From an uncultured Lachnospiraceae bacterium (lineage in GTDB: Bacteria; Bacillota; Clostridia; Lachnospirales; Lachnospiraceae), in NCBI GenBank assembly GCA_947165025.1, contig CAMUYQ010000003.1, positions 118,747 to 182,746 of the forward strand: 64,000 bases of DNA, written 5' to 3'. Both the position numbers and the translations under genes were made by a program. Under the pieces are notes generated by a model that saw only the letters and a program-made list of their open reading frames with translations, had not been told where the DNA came from and did not search any database. Within the stretch, counting starts at the first letter, position 1, and each line of letters starts with the position of its first letter. Shown piece by piece: positions 44,701 to 51,896 of this stretch.

Positions 44701-45247
44701 CATAAAGAACAGCGGTTCCGAGGAAGCCTTCAGATCGGTGCTGGAAATATTTTACAATTCAATACCGGACAAGCATGAGGATCTTGAGAACTATTATGTA
44801 TCAAACGATTGGGAGAACTACACGATAAAGATACATGCCCTTAAGAGTTCGGCAAGGCTTGTGGGAGCACTGGAACTGGGTGATATGGCTGAAGCGCTTG
44901 AGATGGCGGGCAAGGGTGATAATATCCAGTACATCAGAGAAAATCACGGTGCTGTAATGGATCATTACCTGAGTTATCAGGAGGCACTTTCACCTGCATT
45001 TGGCAATAAAGATGCCGGCGGGAAGGAGGAGAAATCTGAAAAACCTGTTGCAGATGCCGATCTTATGGCAAGTATATATGAGGAGCTTCATGATGCGGCG
45101 GACGATATGGATTGTGAGAAGGTTGAAATGATCATGAAGGAGATCGGAGAGTATTCAATTCCCGATCCGGATAAAGAAAAGTTCGAGCTGATCCGTGAGG
45201 CGGCAAAGATGCTGGACTATGACAAAATACTGGAAGCACTGGAATAA
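41789..45247 (+). CDS. Multidomain hybrid kinase: HisKA-HATPase-receiver-DegV-Hpt fusion
   Basis: 1152 residues. Membrane sensor with about six helices (25-190); His[14 protein letters not shown] with His216; HATPase with LLNNAVKYTQKG, DTGMGI and GTGLGLSI; receiver IFMDHLMPKMDG with Asp516. Residues about 613-892 are a DegV (fatty-acid-binding EDD) domain: VIITSTSMCDLP, HISLTTSMSKDY, VTVINSGCLSSSTGLLVL, LHPMLSIRNDKKAIGG. An acidic linker leads to an Hpt domain with HALKSSARLVG (His1016) and a helical tail. His-Asp-His relay elements and a ligand-binding DegV domain in one chain suggest a fatty-acid- or lipid-responsive phosphorelay; the final Asp would lie on another protein, such as the regulator at 48076. 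Confidence 0.87.
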   Translation: MKKNGLFKRYIEAIRDHDRDFSERMFLIVTIITEIAVTIALIGDIYIGESPGEILTVLAVVIMVPACTLTGLYKNRLKPAIKLVVLCQVFGVVPSLFFFGGSLNGGGFLWIIFTFMYIGMLLTGRWRTVMLSILSALTLVCYLVSYYIGSPLWVHSFRETYVDSFISVLLVGLVCFAMSMAQSVLFKKENDRAIREAERAEELTRAQNRFFSSMSHEIRTPINSILGLNELILRDESASDDVVRDANGIQGAGKLLLALINDILDFSKIEAGSMDIVPVDYNVGDMLSEIVNMIWHKAHEKGLGFEVSVDPEVPTVLYGDEVRIKQLIINLLNNAVKYTQKGHIELRVESKDIDEKTAELTVSIADTGMGIKKEDIPFLFDAFKRVDEGKNRHIEGTGLGLSIVKQLIELMDGTITVNSVYGEGSTFTFVIKQTVTDHSKVGELNIHNQQTVKRSNYESSFLAPEVSILIVDDNEMNLEVEKRLLADTDMSIYTALSGQEALEMSLKTHFDAIFMDHLMPKMDGIECLDQLRNQAGGLNRTTPVIVLTANAGSENRDLYTRAGFDGYLIKPVSGEAMEQMLIRHISGEKIILRSVMIGDDEEIHTSERYADKAPVIITSTSMCDLPDAVVRKLHIPILPFVIKTDEGVFKDGTHIDANELIRYISEGREAISSPPDEAAYTEFFADVLKRAHHVIHISLTTSMSKDYHFATEAAKSFDNVTVINSGCLSSSTGLLVLIAYKLAQQGIPVQDIISELEEIKYRLRCSFIIDTTEYMANRGLISQRLHKIAKALNLHPMLSIRNDKKAIGGIWLGRTKRAYRRYIRKALPPDLIPDSDIAFVTYAYLPGETLEWIAEEIRKTAYFEHVIFQQASAAISSNCGPGTFGILYFLKSNKMYNIASYIDDDRRTEEIEDSEEPEEIQDELQDESQDELWDMIPDEIPEAAAEEADTVEPEGTDKWYQKLDCIDAAVAIKNSGSEEAFRSVLEIFYNSIPDKHEDLENYYVSNDWENYTIKIHALKSSARLVGALELGDMAEALEMAGKGDNIQYIRENHGAVMDHYLSYQEALSPAFGNKDAGGKEEKSEKPVADADLMASIYEELHDAADDMDCEKVEMIMKEIGEYSIPDPDKEKFELIREAAKMLDYDKILEALE

Positions 45248-45271
45248 CAGATGATAAAAGGAGGCGAATGA

Positions 45272-45490
45272 ATGGAAGCGTTGGCACAGGAAAAGATTGA
45301 AAAACTCCTGCGCGGAGAGGTTAAGTACACATCATCAAATCTTGCACTTAACATGCTCATATCCAAAATGCAGAAGAGACTGCAGTCTGATCCTCAAAGC
45401 ATGGAAGCGTGCATAAAAGAGATGGATGAATTCATGTCAAAGTATCCTATAGTTGCGAAGGTTGATCTTGCAAATATAGTGGCACTCTGA
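45272..45490 (+). CDS. Small orphan protein of the signalling operon
   Basis: 72 residues, family not recognised. Helical, charged, no membrane segment or cysteine cluster: EKIEKLLRGEVKYTSSNLALNMLISKMQKRL at the N-terminus and CIKEMDEFMSKYP near the end. GGAGG lies 7 bases before the ATG, so it is expressed. It sits 24 bases after the DegV fusion kinase and 37 before the FIST-like gene, always the same strand. A small binding partner of one of these is plausible; no function is claimed. Confidence 0.65.
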   Translation: MEALAQEKIEKLLRGEVKYTSSNLALNMLISKMQKRLQSDPQSMEACIKEMDEFMSKYPIVAKVDLANIVAL

Positions 45491-45527
45491 CCGGTTATGG
45501 TTTTGGTGCATTTTACGGAGGTAAAAA

Positions 45528-46493
45528 ATGCTTATTACGTTGGAAGATACAATCAGGCTTATTGAAGAAGGAAAGATCCTGCATATCGCGGCGGATGGTT
45601 CGCTTCTTGAAAAACTCCCGAAGGGGAAATGGATCGGCGGTACAACACCTTATTTCATGAGTGAGGAAGGCGGGATATTCACCAAAGACAGATTGTTCGT
45701 AAATGAGATAGATTATGCGGAGGATATCAGGATCGCGACATACGGAAAATATAACATTTTCCAGATCGTGGAGGAGTGCTATGACAACGGCCTTACAATG
45801 CTGATAATGCCCTACGGATCCGAGGTGGCAGCCAAGTATTCGAAGGAGGCTCCCGAGGTTGAAGAGCTTCTGATGCATCCCACCATCGGATGGATCGCAG
45901 GAGCAGATCTTGAGGCCATGGGCAGCATAAAGGTGTATGACGGCACTACATGCAATTCGTATACGGACAAGGCAGTGGTTATGTATATCAAGATTCCCGG
46001 GGGCAAGAGTGCCATGATCAATATGGTGAACATCTTCACCGATGACAAGACCGACCCCATCATCAGATTTAATGATAATGATCTGAGTGTTACGGATTGC
46101 GTTGTAAACGGTCAGAAGGTGAATTTTGCCGAGTATATCGAGAAGAAGGGTATTGACACCAAGATGCCGCTTGTGGCTGACTATAACGGTTCATATATCA
46201 ACACCTCGATCAAGTCCGTTGAAAACGGTACGGTAGGATTTTACGCACCGGTATTCAGAAATATTGACTACCGCTTTGCCACAAAGGTGGACGATTACTC
46301 CGGACAGTTCAAAGAAAGAATAGCCGCAATGGAGGCAAAAGATCCTGTATTTTCATGTAACTGTATACTTAACTATATGTACGGAAATCTTAACGGACAG
46401 AAGATACCGCCATTTACCGGACCTGTTACATTCGGAGAGGTTGCATATCAGCTCATCAACCAGACGCTTGTTTATTGCGAGATCATAGGATAG
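45528..46493 (+). CDS. FIST-like sensor protein (DUF6976-like)
   Basis: 321 residues, soluble. The order of motifs recalls FIST N/C sensory domains: WIGGTTPYFM near 37-46, TMLIMPYGSEVAA near 90, VFSCNCILNYMYGNLNG near 272-288, and GPVTFGEVAYQLINQTLVYCEI at the C-terminus (FIST_C usually ends with a GxxxxGE element). FIST domains are thought to bind small ligands such as amino acids and often accompany two-component systems, which fits an operon with two hybrid kinases and an amino-acid symporter. TACGGAGG precedes the start. Assignment is from pattern only. Confidence 0.6.
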   Translation: MLITLEDTIRLIEEGKILHIAADGSLLEKLPKGKWIGGTTPYFMSEEGGIFTKDRLFVNEIDYAEDIRIATYGKYNIFQIVEECYDNGLTMLIMPYGSEVAAKYSKEAPEVEELLMHPTIGWIAGADLEAMGSIKVYDGTTCNSYTDKAVVMYIKIPGGKSAMINMVNIFTDDKTDPIIRFNDNDLSVTDCVVNGQKVNFAEYIEKKGIDTKMPLVADYNGSYINTSIKSVENGTVGFYAPVFRNIDYRFATKVDDYSGQFKERIAAMEAKDPVFSCNCILNYMYGNLNGQKIPPFTGPVTFGEVAYQLINQTLVYCEIIG

Positions 46494-46497
46494 TTAT

Positions 46498-48021
46498 ATG
46501 GATATAGCTGTAAGGATAAACGATGCGGCCAATAGCTTCGTGTGGGGAACGGTCGGTCTTGTACTGCTTATAGGAACGGGTCTTATATGTACCGTCATTA
46601 CCGGTTTTTTCCCGATAACACATCTGAGGCACTGGTGGAAGAATACCTTCGGAGCGATCAACAAAAGAGCCCGTATCATAAATGATGCAGGTGCACTGTC
46701 GCAGTTTCGCGCATTCTGCACCGCACTGTGCGCGGTTATCGGAACCGGTAACATTGCCGGTGTTTCGACTGCCATTTGCGTGGGTGGTCCCGGCGCGGTC
46801 CTGTGGATGTGGGTTGCGGCCTTTTTCGGAATGATGCTCAAATATTCCGAGATAGTTATGGGTATGTACTACAGACGGCGCAATTTAGAAGGAGCATGGT
46901 CGGGCGGTCCCATGTATTATCTTGAGGACGGTCTCGGATCAATAAAGCACTGCAGATGGCTGGGAAAGCTTCTGGGGGTTCTGTTCTGTATCTTCGCAGT
47001 ACTGGCATCCTTTGGAATAGGGAATATGGGTCAGATCAATAAGATCACCATCAATTTCCAATCCACCTTTCTTGCGGATATTGAGAGTGAGCTGCTTTTC
47101 GGAGTCCCGAAGATCAACTGGATGATCGGCGTGGTACTTATGTTTATGATGGCACTCATCCTCATGGGAGGATTCAGGAGAATTGCAGCGGTTTCCGAGA
47201 AGCTGATACCATTCATGTCCATAATGTACATAGCCGGATGTATCATCATGGTGTTCCTTAATATCACTAAATTACCGGATATCTTTTCGGCTATATTCAG
47301 GTTTGCCACAGGACCTGATGCGATAAAGGGTGGCGCAGCAGGCACTGCGGTACAGCTTGCGTTCAATACCATCAAGAACGGATGTAAAAGAGGAGTCTTT
47401 TCCAATGAAGCCGGTCTGGGCTCGTCTGTTATGGTCCACAGTAACAGTTGTGCCAGAGAACCGGTCCGTCAGGGATTGTGGGGTATCGCTGAAGTGTTTC
47501 TCGACACCATGGTCATATGTACTCTGACAGCCATCGTGGTGCTTTCCTCCGGTGCGATAGATCTTAAGACCGGTCTGACACAGGAGGGTGTAAATGATTC
47601 GACACTTGTTGCCAAGGCGTTTGGTGCGACTCTGGGAAAACCGGGGGAATGGTTTGTGGTTCTTGCGATATCGCTGTTTGCCTTCACCACGGTACTGGGC
47701 TGGTCGTATTACGGGGCAAAGGTTACGGAATATCTGTTCGGAGTTTCATTTGCGAGAGTGTACCGTGTTGTCTTTGTTTTGATCATAGAACTTGGTGCGG
47801 TAATGGAGCCGAATCTCGCATGGGATATATCCGATACATTTAACGGTCTTATGATGATCCCCAATCTTATCGGGATACTTGTTCAGATACCGCTTATCAT
47901 AAGGCTTACGCGAAACTACACTGACAGAAGGATAAAGGGCAGGGATGTTGAACCACTTCTTTCATATAATGCCGATATTCAGCGGGATGCGATGGCAGCC
48001 ATTGCAAAAGGGGCGGATTAA
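46498..48021 (+). CDS. Alanine/glycine:cation symporter family protein (AGCS)
   Basis: 507 residues with about ten or eleven membrane helices. Family signatures: FRAFCTALCAVIGTGNIAGVSTAI near 62-85, GPGAVLWMWVAAFFGMMLKYSE near 92-113, MYYLEDGLG near 139, GVFSNEAGLGSSVMVHS near 299-315. It imports alanine or glycine with sodium. No strong ribosome site, starting 4 bases after the FIST-like gene, so translation is probably coupled. The presence of a transporter in a sensor-kinase operon suggests either co-regulation of uptake or a transporter-kinase sensing pair. Confidence 0.93.
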   Translation: MDIAVRINDAANSFVWGTVGLVLLIGTGLICTVITGFFPITHLRHWWKNTFGAINKRARIINDAGALSQFRAFCTALCAVIGTGNIAGVSTAICVGGPGAVLWMWVAAFFGMMLKYSEIVMGMYYRRRNLEGAWSGGPMYYLEDGLGSIKHCRWLGKLLGVLFCIFAVLASFGIGNMGQINKITINFQSTFLADIESELLFGVPKINWMIGVVLMFMMALILMGGFRRIAAVSEKLIPFMSIMYIAGCIIMVFLNITKLPDIFSAIFRFATGPDAIKGGAAGTAVQLAFNTIKNGCKRGVFSNEAGLGSSVMVHSNSCAREPVRQGLWGIAEVFLDTMVICTLTAIVVLSSGAIDLKTGLTQEGVNDSTLVAKAFGATLGKPGEWFVVLAISLFAFTTVLGWSYYGAKVTEYLFGVSFARVYRVVFVLIIELGAVMEPNLAWDISDTFNGLMMIPNLIGILVQIPLIIRLTRNYTDRRIKGRDVEPLLSYNADIQRDAMAAIAKGAD

Positions 48022-48075
48022 CATTATTATAGTGAACAGATTTAATTCGTCTTCAATATATTCAAGGAGCAGGTT

Positions 48076-48834
48076 ATGGCCACTGAAGTGAAAAATGTTG
48101 CGATCGTTGTGTTCCAGTACAGCGTTGTCGTAAAGGGAATCGAGAGAAAAATGACAGGGGCATACAATGTTGAGATCATCGAGGATTTTACCCTGATCAA
48201 ACCCCACGCGGACAGGACGGATGTCTACGTGATATATCTTCCCGAAGATGTTGTGGAGGATACTGTCAAGCTGGAGAAGTTCAAGCATATCGTAAATGAT
48301 ATCAATGAGATCGACGGGAAGATGCTCCTTATCGGAGAAAACAGATTCCACCGTGAGCTGTTGTCATTTGTTCCCGCGATCAAATACAAAACATGGCTTG
48401 ACCGCCCCGTGGAGATGGAAACTCTGCAGCCTGCCATCGAAAAAGCATATATAAGTGCCGGCGGAGCAAGCGGCAAAAAGAGGGTTCTCATAGTGGATGA
48501 TGATCCTTCGTTTGCAAGTATGGTCATGGAATGGATCAAGGATGTGTACCAGGCTGATATCGTTACGGCAGGGATGCAGGCAATAAAATTCCTGCTGAAA
48601 AAATCAGCGGATCTCATTCTTCTTGATTATGAGATGCCGGTTGTAGACGGTCCCCAGGTGCTGCAGATGCTGCGCGAGGAGCCGGAGACCGCTAAAATAC
48701 CGGTCATATTCCTTACGGGAGTAGGGACAAAAGAGGCGGTGGAGCGTGTTATGGCCCTAAAGCCTGACGGATATGTGCTCAAGACAACAACGAGGGAAGA
48801 TCTGCTGAATTACCTAAAAGGGAAACTGGGCTGA
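48076..48834 (+). CDS. Response regulator with N-terminal pseudo-receiver and C-terminal receiver
   Basis: 252 residues. The C-terminal 120 are a receiver: VLIVDDDPSF near 137 (acidic pocket), LILLDYEMP with acceptor Asp184, FLTGVGT (Thr), and GYVLKTTT (Lys). Residues 1-130 have a receiver-like alternating pattern (VAIVVFQYS, VYVIYLPED, MLLIGENR) without a phospho-Asp, i.e. a pseudo-receiver. No DNA-binding or enzymatic output. AAGGAG precedes the start. Natural final acceptor for the Hpt domain of the DegV fusion kinase in the same operon (inference). Confidence 0.85.
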   Translation: MATEVKNVAIVVFQYSVVVKGIERKMTGAYNVEIIEDFTLIKPHADRTDVYVIYLPEDVVEDTVKLEKFKHIVNDINEIDGKMLLIGENRFHRELLSFVPAIKYKTWLDRPVEMETLQPAIEKAYISAGGASGKKRVLIVDDDPSFASMVMEWIKDVYQADIVTAGMQAIKFLLKKSADLILLDYEMPVVDGPQVLQMLREEPETAKIPVIFLTGVGTKEAVERVMALKPDGYVLKTTTREDLLNYLKGKLG

Positions 48835-48851
48835 CATTTAAGGAGAGATGA

Positions 48852-49019
48852 ATGAACTATACGGATATCCTTAATTCCAAATTTGCCGAGCCGGCCGTGA
48901 TCATGACACACAGGGACGGCCTTGTAAGGATAGTTGATGTCAATGAGGCATTTATATCCGAAATGTGGATGACATTTTGCAGCATTTTTAACAGGATAGA
49001 AATTAACAGTTGTGCTTAA
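48852..49019 (+). pseudogene. Truncated signalling protein (first ~40 residues of a PAS-type protein) at the island's right edge
   Basis: 55 codons after a good AAGGAGAG site. Residues 1-38 (NYTDILNSKFAEPAVIMTHRDGLVRIVDVNEAF) look like the start of a PAS or similar sensor module; then the frame runs into AT-rich, unrelated sequence and stops. A start with proper translation signals but no body indicates truncation by recombination near 48970. The missing part may have been the output domain of the operon. Confidence 0.6.
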
Positions 49020-49025
49020 CGGTAA

Positions 49026-49175
49026 TACGGTATCACTGACCTGAAAATACAGATAAAACCAACGTTTTTGGAAATTGCAGCAATTCAGGTATCACTAAAA
49101 ACTATCACTAAGGAAACCAAAATGCAGTATATGAGCGTATTTTCAGCACTTTCATTATACATCGTTAATGCATAA
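49026..49175 (+). pseudogene. Recombinase-like N-terminal remnant
   Basis: 49 codons open between stops, without a start. KPTFLEIAAIQVSLKTITKETKMQYMSV resembles the SAM-like arm-binding N-terminus of tyrosine recombinases (IxxxTkxxYxsvfxaLxxYI). The TATCACT pairs at both island ends are read in the same phase (I/V-S-L-x-x-I-T), which fits two relics of one recombinase family. AT-rich. Weak but consistent with the left remnant. Confidence 0.4.
49090..49113 (+). repeat. Right copy of TATCACT-N6-TATCACT
   Basis: TATCACT at 49090-49096 and 49103-49109, six bases apart, followed by AAGG at 49110-49113, as at the left edge (39039-39065). A third TATCACT stands at 49031-49037. Confidence 0.55.
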
Positions 49176-49195
49176 TAACTGACGGAGATGATGAT

Positions 49196-50038
49196 ATGTC
49201 CAAAGTAAGGGTTATCATAATAGTGATCGCTTCTCTTGCAACCATTATATGCGGATATATGCTCATATCGACGACCATTGAGTACAAAGAGGCCGAGAGC
49301 GAATATGCGGGCCTTGAACAGTACGCAAAGGTCGGAGAGGGAATGACGACCCTTCCGGAGGGCGATAAAGATGCAGAAGAGGCGGCGGCCGCAGCGGCTG
49401 CCGCCGATGAAGAAGAAGAAAAGCGCATCCCGAGAAATCTTAACAGGGGTGATTTTCCGGACATAGCGGTTGATTTCGAAAGCCTGAAGAAGATCAACGG
49501 AAGCTGCGTGTGCTGGGTATATGCACCGGGAGCAGAGATCAACCATCCTGTTGTACAGGGAACTGACAATGAATTTTACCTTCATCATACTTTTGAGATG
49601 AAGAAGAACAGCGCGGGCTGCATATTCATGGATCATGAAGTTGATCCGATGCTGACGAGCTGGAATACATTTATCTACGGCCATAACATGAAGAACGGTA
49701 CCATGTTCGGCCATCTGAAAAACTACATCAACAATCCAGCGATCTACGATAAGGATCCGTATATATACATATTCAGGCCCGAGGGCATATACAGGTATGA
49801 GATCTTTTCGTTCTATCTTGACCCGACGGATTCAAAGATGTATTATACGTGCAATACTTTCAGGGAATACAGGGCATACCTTCGCGAGGCGACCAAGAAA
49901 TCGGTTCATGAATGCGCGGCGAAGGCTGATCCTGACAAGAACATAGTCACGCTTGTAACGTGCTCGGGGAGCGGATCCAACAAACAGAGATTTTTCGTGC
50001 ACGGAATAATCAAGGATTGCTATTTATATCAGAAATAA
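49196..50038 (+). CDS. srtB: Class B sortase
   Basis: 280 residues. Signal anchor (5-25), an Ala-Glu-rich linker (about 60-78), then the sortase fold. Catalytic residues: His in FIYGHNMKNGTMFGHL near 160, Cys in VTLVTCSGSGSNKQRFFVHG near 254, Arg seven or eight residues later. The GHNMKNGTMF block and the Ser/Gly-rich stretch after TLxTC identify class B. ACGGAG precedes ATG 49196. It is followed at once by a GGDEF-EAL gene and then by a giant protein with a PVTGD sorting signal, its most likely substrate. Confidence 0.93.
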   Translation: MSKVRVIIIVIASLATIICGYMLISTTIEYKEAESEYAGLEQYAKVGEGMTTLPEGDKDAEEAAAAAAAADEEEEKRIPRNLNRGDFPDIAVDFESLKKINGSCVCWVYAPGAEINHPVVQGTDNEFYLHHTFEMKKNSAGCIFMDHEVDPMLTSWNTFIYGHNMKNGTMFGHLKNYINNPAIYDKDPYIYIFRPEGIYRYEIFSFYLDPTDSKMYYTCNTFREYRAYLREATKKSVHECAAKADPDKNIVTLVTCSGSGSNKQRFFVHGIIKDCYLYQK

Positions 50039-50039
50039 C

Positions 50040-51707
50040 ATGGAACATTCACTGTTAAAAGATAAAAGAATACTTCAGAGGGTATGCATAATCATCTGTA
50101 TACTGCTTCTCGGGCTGAATGCTTTTCTGTCTGTGAAGCTCAAGGGTAACGGGATCGTTATCGGTCAGACAACATTTCCGATCGGCAGCGTGAACGGACT
50201 CATTCAGGCGGTTCTCTGCCTTTTTTGCATCATACTGGTACTTGCCGACTGCAGGAAAGGCCTGATCTACTCATATGTATTTCTCGGGATATCGGCTGCA
50301 GGTTCGATCAGGAGCATTTTTGTGACCAAAACCATTTCAACGCTCCCGGGAACGTTCAATGCGATAATATTTGTTATTGCTATAGCTCTTATCGCAAAAC
50401 AGATAAAGATCAGTAACAAAATGGCCGTGACTGACAGCGTTACCGGGCTTCTTAACAGATATGCCTTTGACAGAAACCTCAGGGACATGATCTGGAAAGG
50501 AGATCACGGAAGGGTGGCATTCATCCATATCGACGGCTTTCTGCCGGTTAACGCTAATCTCGGCCGAAAATACGGTGATGAGATACTTCGTATCGTTGCC
50601 AACAGGGTCACCAGTGTTCTTGGGGACAGGGGGACGGCATACAAGATCGAGGGCGCCGAGTATGCGGTAATAGTACCTGATATCATTGACTGCAACAGGC
50701 TTGCAGATGAGATGATCAGATCGATAGAAGAGAGGATCACGCTCAATAAGGACGGAGTGCCTTCAAACTGCTACCTTACGGCATTTACCGGAATCGCCGA
50801 GTTCAAGGATACTTCCGATGACGCAGATACGATAATGAAACAGGCTGATATCGCGATGAACTATGCGATGAAATCGGGTTCCGGCAAGATCGCAACATTC
50901 AACGGCGAGATGAAGGAGTCGCTCGAGAGGCAGACTTATGTCGAGAGACTTGTAAAGGACAGCCTTGCCAACGGATGGTTTTATCTTGTATACCAGCCGC
51001 AGTATACGCTTTATGACAAGCGTCTGCGCGGTTTTGAGACTCTGATCCGTATGAATGCGCCTGATGGTGTTAAGATCCCGCCCTCAGAGTTCGTTTCGAT
51101 CGCCGAACTGTCGGATCTTGTTTTTGATATTGACAGCTTTGTTCTCGAAAAAGCAATGCAGGAATTCCGCGAGATATGCTATTCATCGGGTAATACCGTT
51201 ACACTTGCCGTCAATATTTCGGCTAAGAACATCGCAAGACCCGGATTTGCGGACAGGCTTCTCGAACTCGTTGAGAAGACGAAGTTTGCACCCGAGTGCC
51301 TTGAGATAGAGATTACCGAGTATTCGTTTGCGGAGGATGCCAACAATACGATCGAGAATATCAAAAAACTCCGTGAAAATCAGATCATGATCGCTCTTGA
51401 CGACTTCGGAACGGGCTATACATCGCTCGAACAGCTGATGAAGCTTCCGATTAATCTTGTGAAGATCGATAAGTCGCTCATTGATAACCTGATCCGCAAT
51501 GAGATGAACATGGACTTTGTCAAGTCCGTCATATATATGGGACATGTTATGGATGCTGAGGTCATCGCGGAAGGTGTCGAATACGATAACCAGGTTGAAT
51601 GCTTAAGAGAGCTTGACTGCGACTTCATCCAGGGCTTTGTATGGGGCAAACCTATGGAATATGATGAGGCCAGAGAGCTTGCAAATGAGGCTTACGACAG
51701 GCAGTAA
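50040..51707 (+). CDS. Membrane GGDEF-EAL protein, degenerate GGDEF, probable c-di-GMP phosphodiesterase
   Basis: 555 residues. About four membrane helices (13-120), GGDEF domain (130-290) whose active loop reads EGAEY near 202 instead of GGDEF/GGEEF, so cyclase activity is unlikely. EAL domain (300-550) keeps the metal and catalytic residues: FETLIR (E of EAL) near 331, AVNISAKN, EIEITE, LDDFGTGYTSL, KIDKSLI and EGVE. It should hydrolyse c-di-GMP, with the GGDEF part perhaps binding GTP as regulator. The start follows the sortase stop by one base. Terminator follows at 51733. Confidence 0.9.
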   Translation: MEHSLLKDKRILQRVCIIICILLLGLNAFLSVKLKGNGIVIGQTTFPIGSVNGLIQAVLCLFCIILVLADCRKGLIYSYVFLGISAAGSIRSIFVTKTISTLPGTFNAIIFVIAIALIAKQIKISNKMAVTDSVTGLLNRYAFDRNLRDMIWKGDHGRVAFIHIDGFLPVNANLGRKYGDEILRIVANRVTSVLGDRGTAYKIEGAEYAVIVPDIIDCNRLADEMIRSIEERITLNKDGVPSNCYLTAFTGIAEFKDTSDDADTIMKQADIAMNYAMKSGSGKIATFNGEMKESLERQTYVERLVKDSLANGWFYLVYQPQYTLYDKRLRGFETLIRMNAPDGVKIPPSEFVSIAELSDLVFDIDSFVLEKAMQEFREICYSSGNTVTLAVNISAKNIARPGFADRLLELVEKTKFAPECLEIEITEYSFAEDANNTIENIKKLRENQIMIALDDFGTGYTSLEQLMKLPINLVKIDKSLIDNLIRNEMNMDFVKSVIYMGHVMDAEVIAEGVEYDNQVECLRELDCDFIQGFVWGKPMEYDEARELANEAYDRQ

Positions 51708-51732
51708 CAAATGGTTCGTCAATATGCACAAT

Positions 51733-51764
51733 AATCACCAATATCATTTGGTGATTATTTTTTT
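51733..51764 (+). terminator. Terminator after the GGDEF-EAL gene
   Basis: AATCACCAA - TATCAT - TTGGTGATT, then ATTTTTTT. Separates the sortase operon from the giant surface-protein gene. Confidence 0.88.
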
Positions 51765-51776
51765 ATTATAATCACA

Positions 51777-51806
51777 TTGTAATGAACCTTTTTTTAAGTT
51801 TATAAT
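51777..51806 (+). promoter_or_regulatory. Promoter of the giant surface protein gene
   Basis: TTGTAA (51777-51782), 18-base spacer, perfect TATAAT (51801-51806); leader about 80 bases. Confidence 0.72.
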
Positions 51807-51896
51807 GTCATTATATTTGAACGGGTAAGGGGATACTGTATCCTTATGCCCGAAATCATATGGGAACTCTTAGGAATAAGGATTAAGGAGAAAACT

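Noticed and set aside
46480..46500. Glycine riboswitch before the AGCS symporter
   Set aside because: Only 4 bases separate it from the previous gene, and no tandem aptamer sequence is visible.
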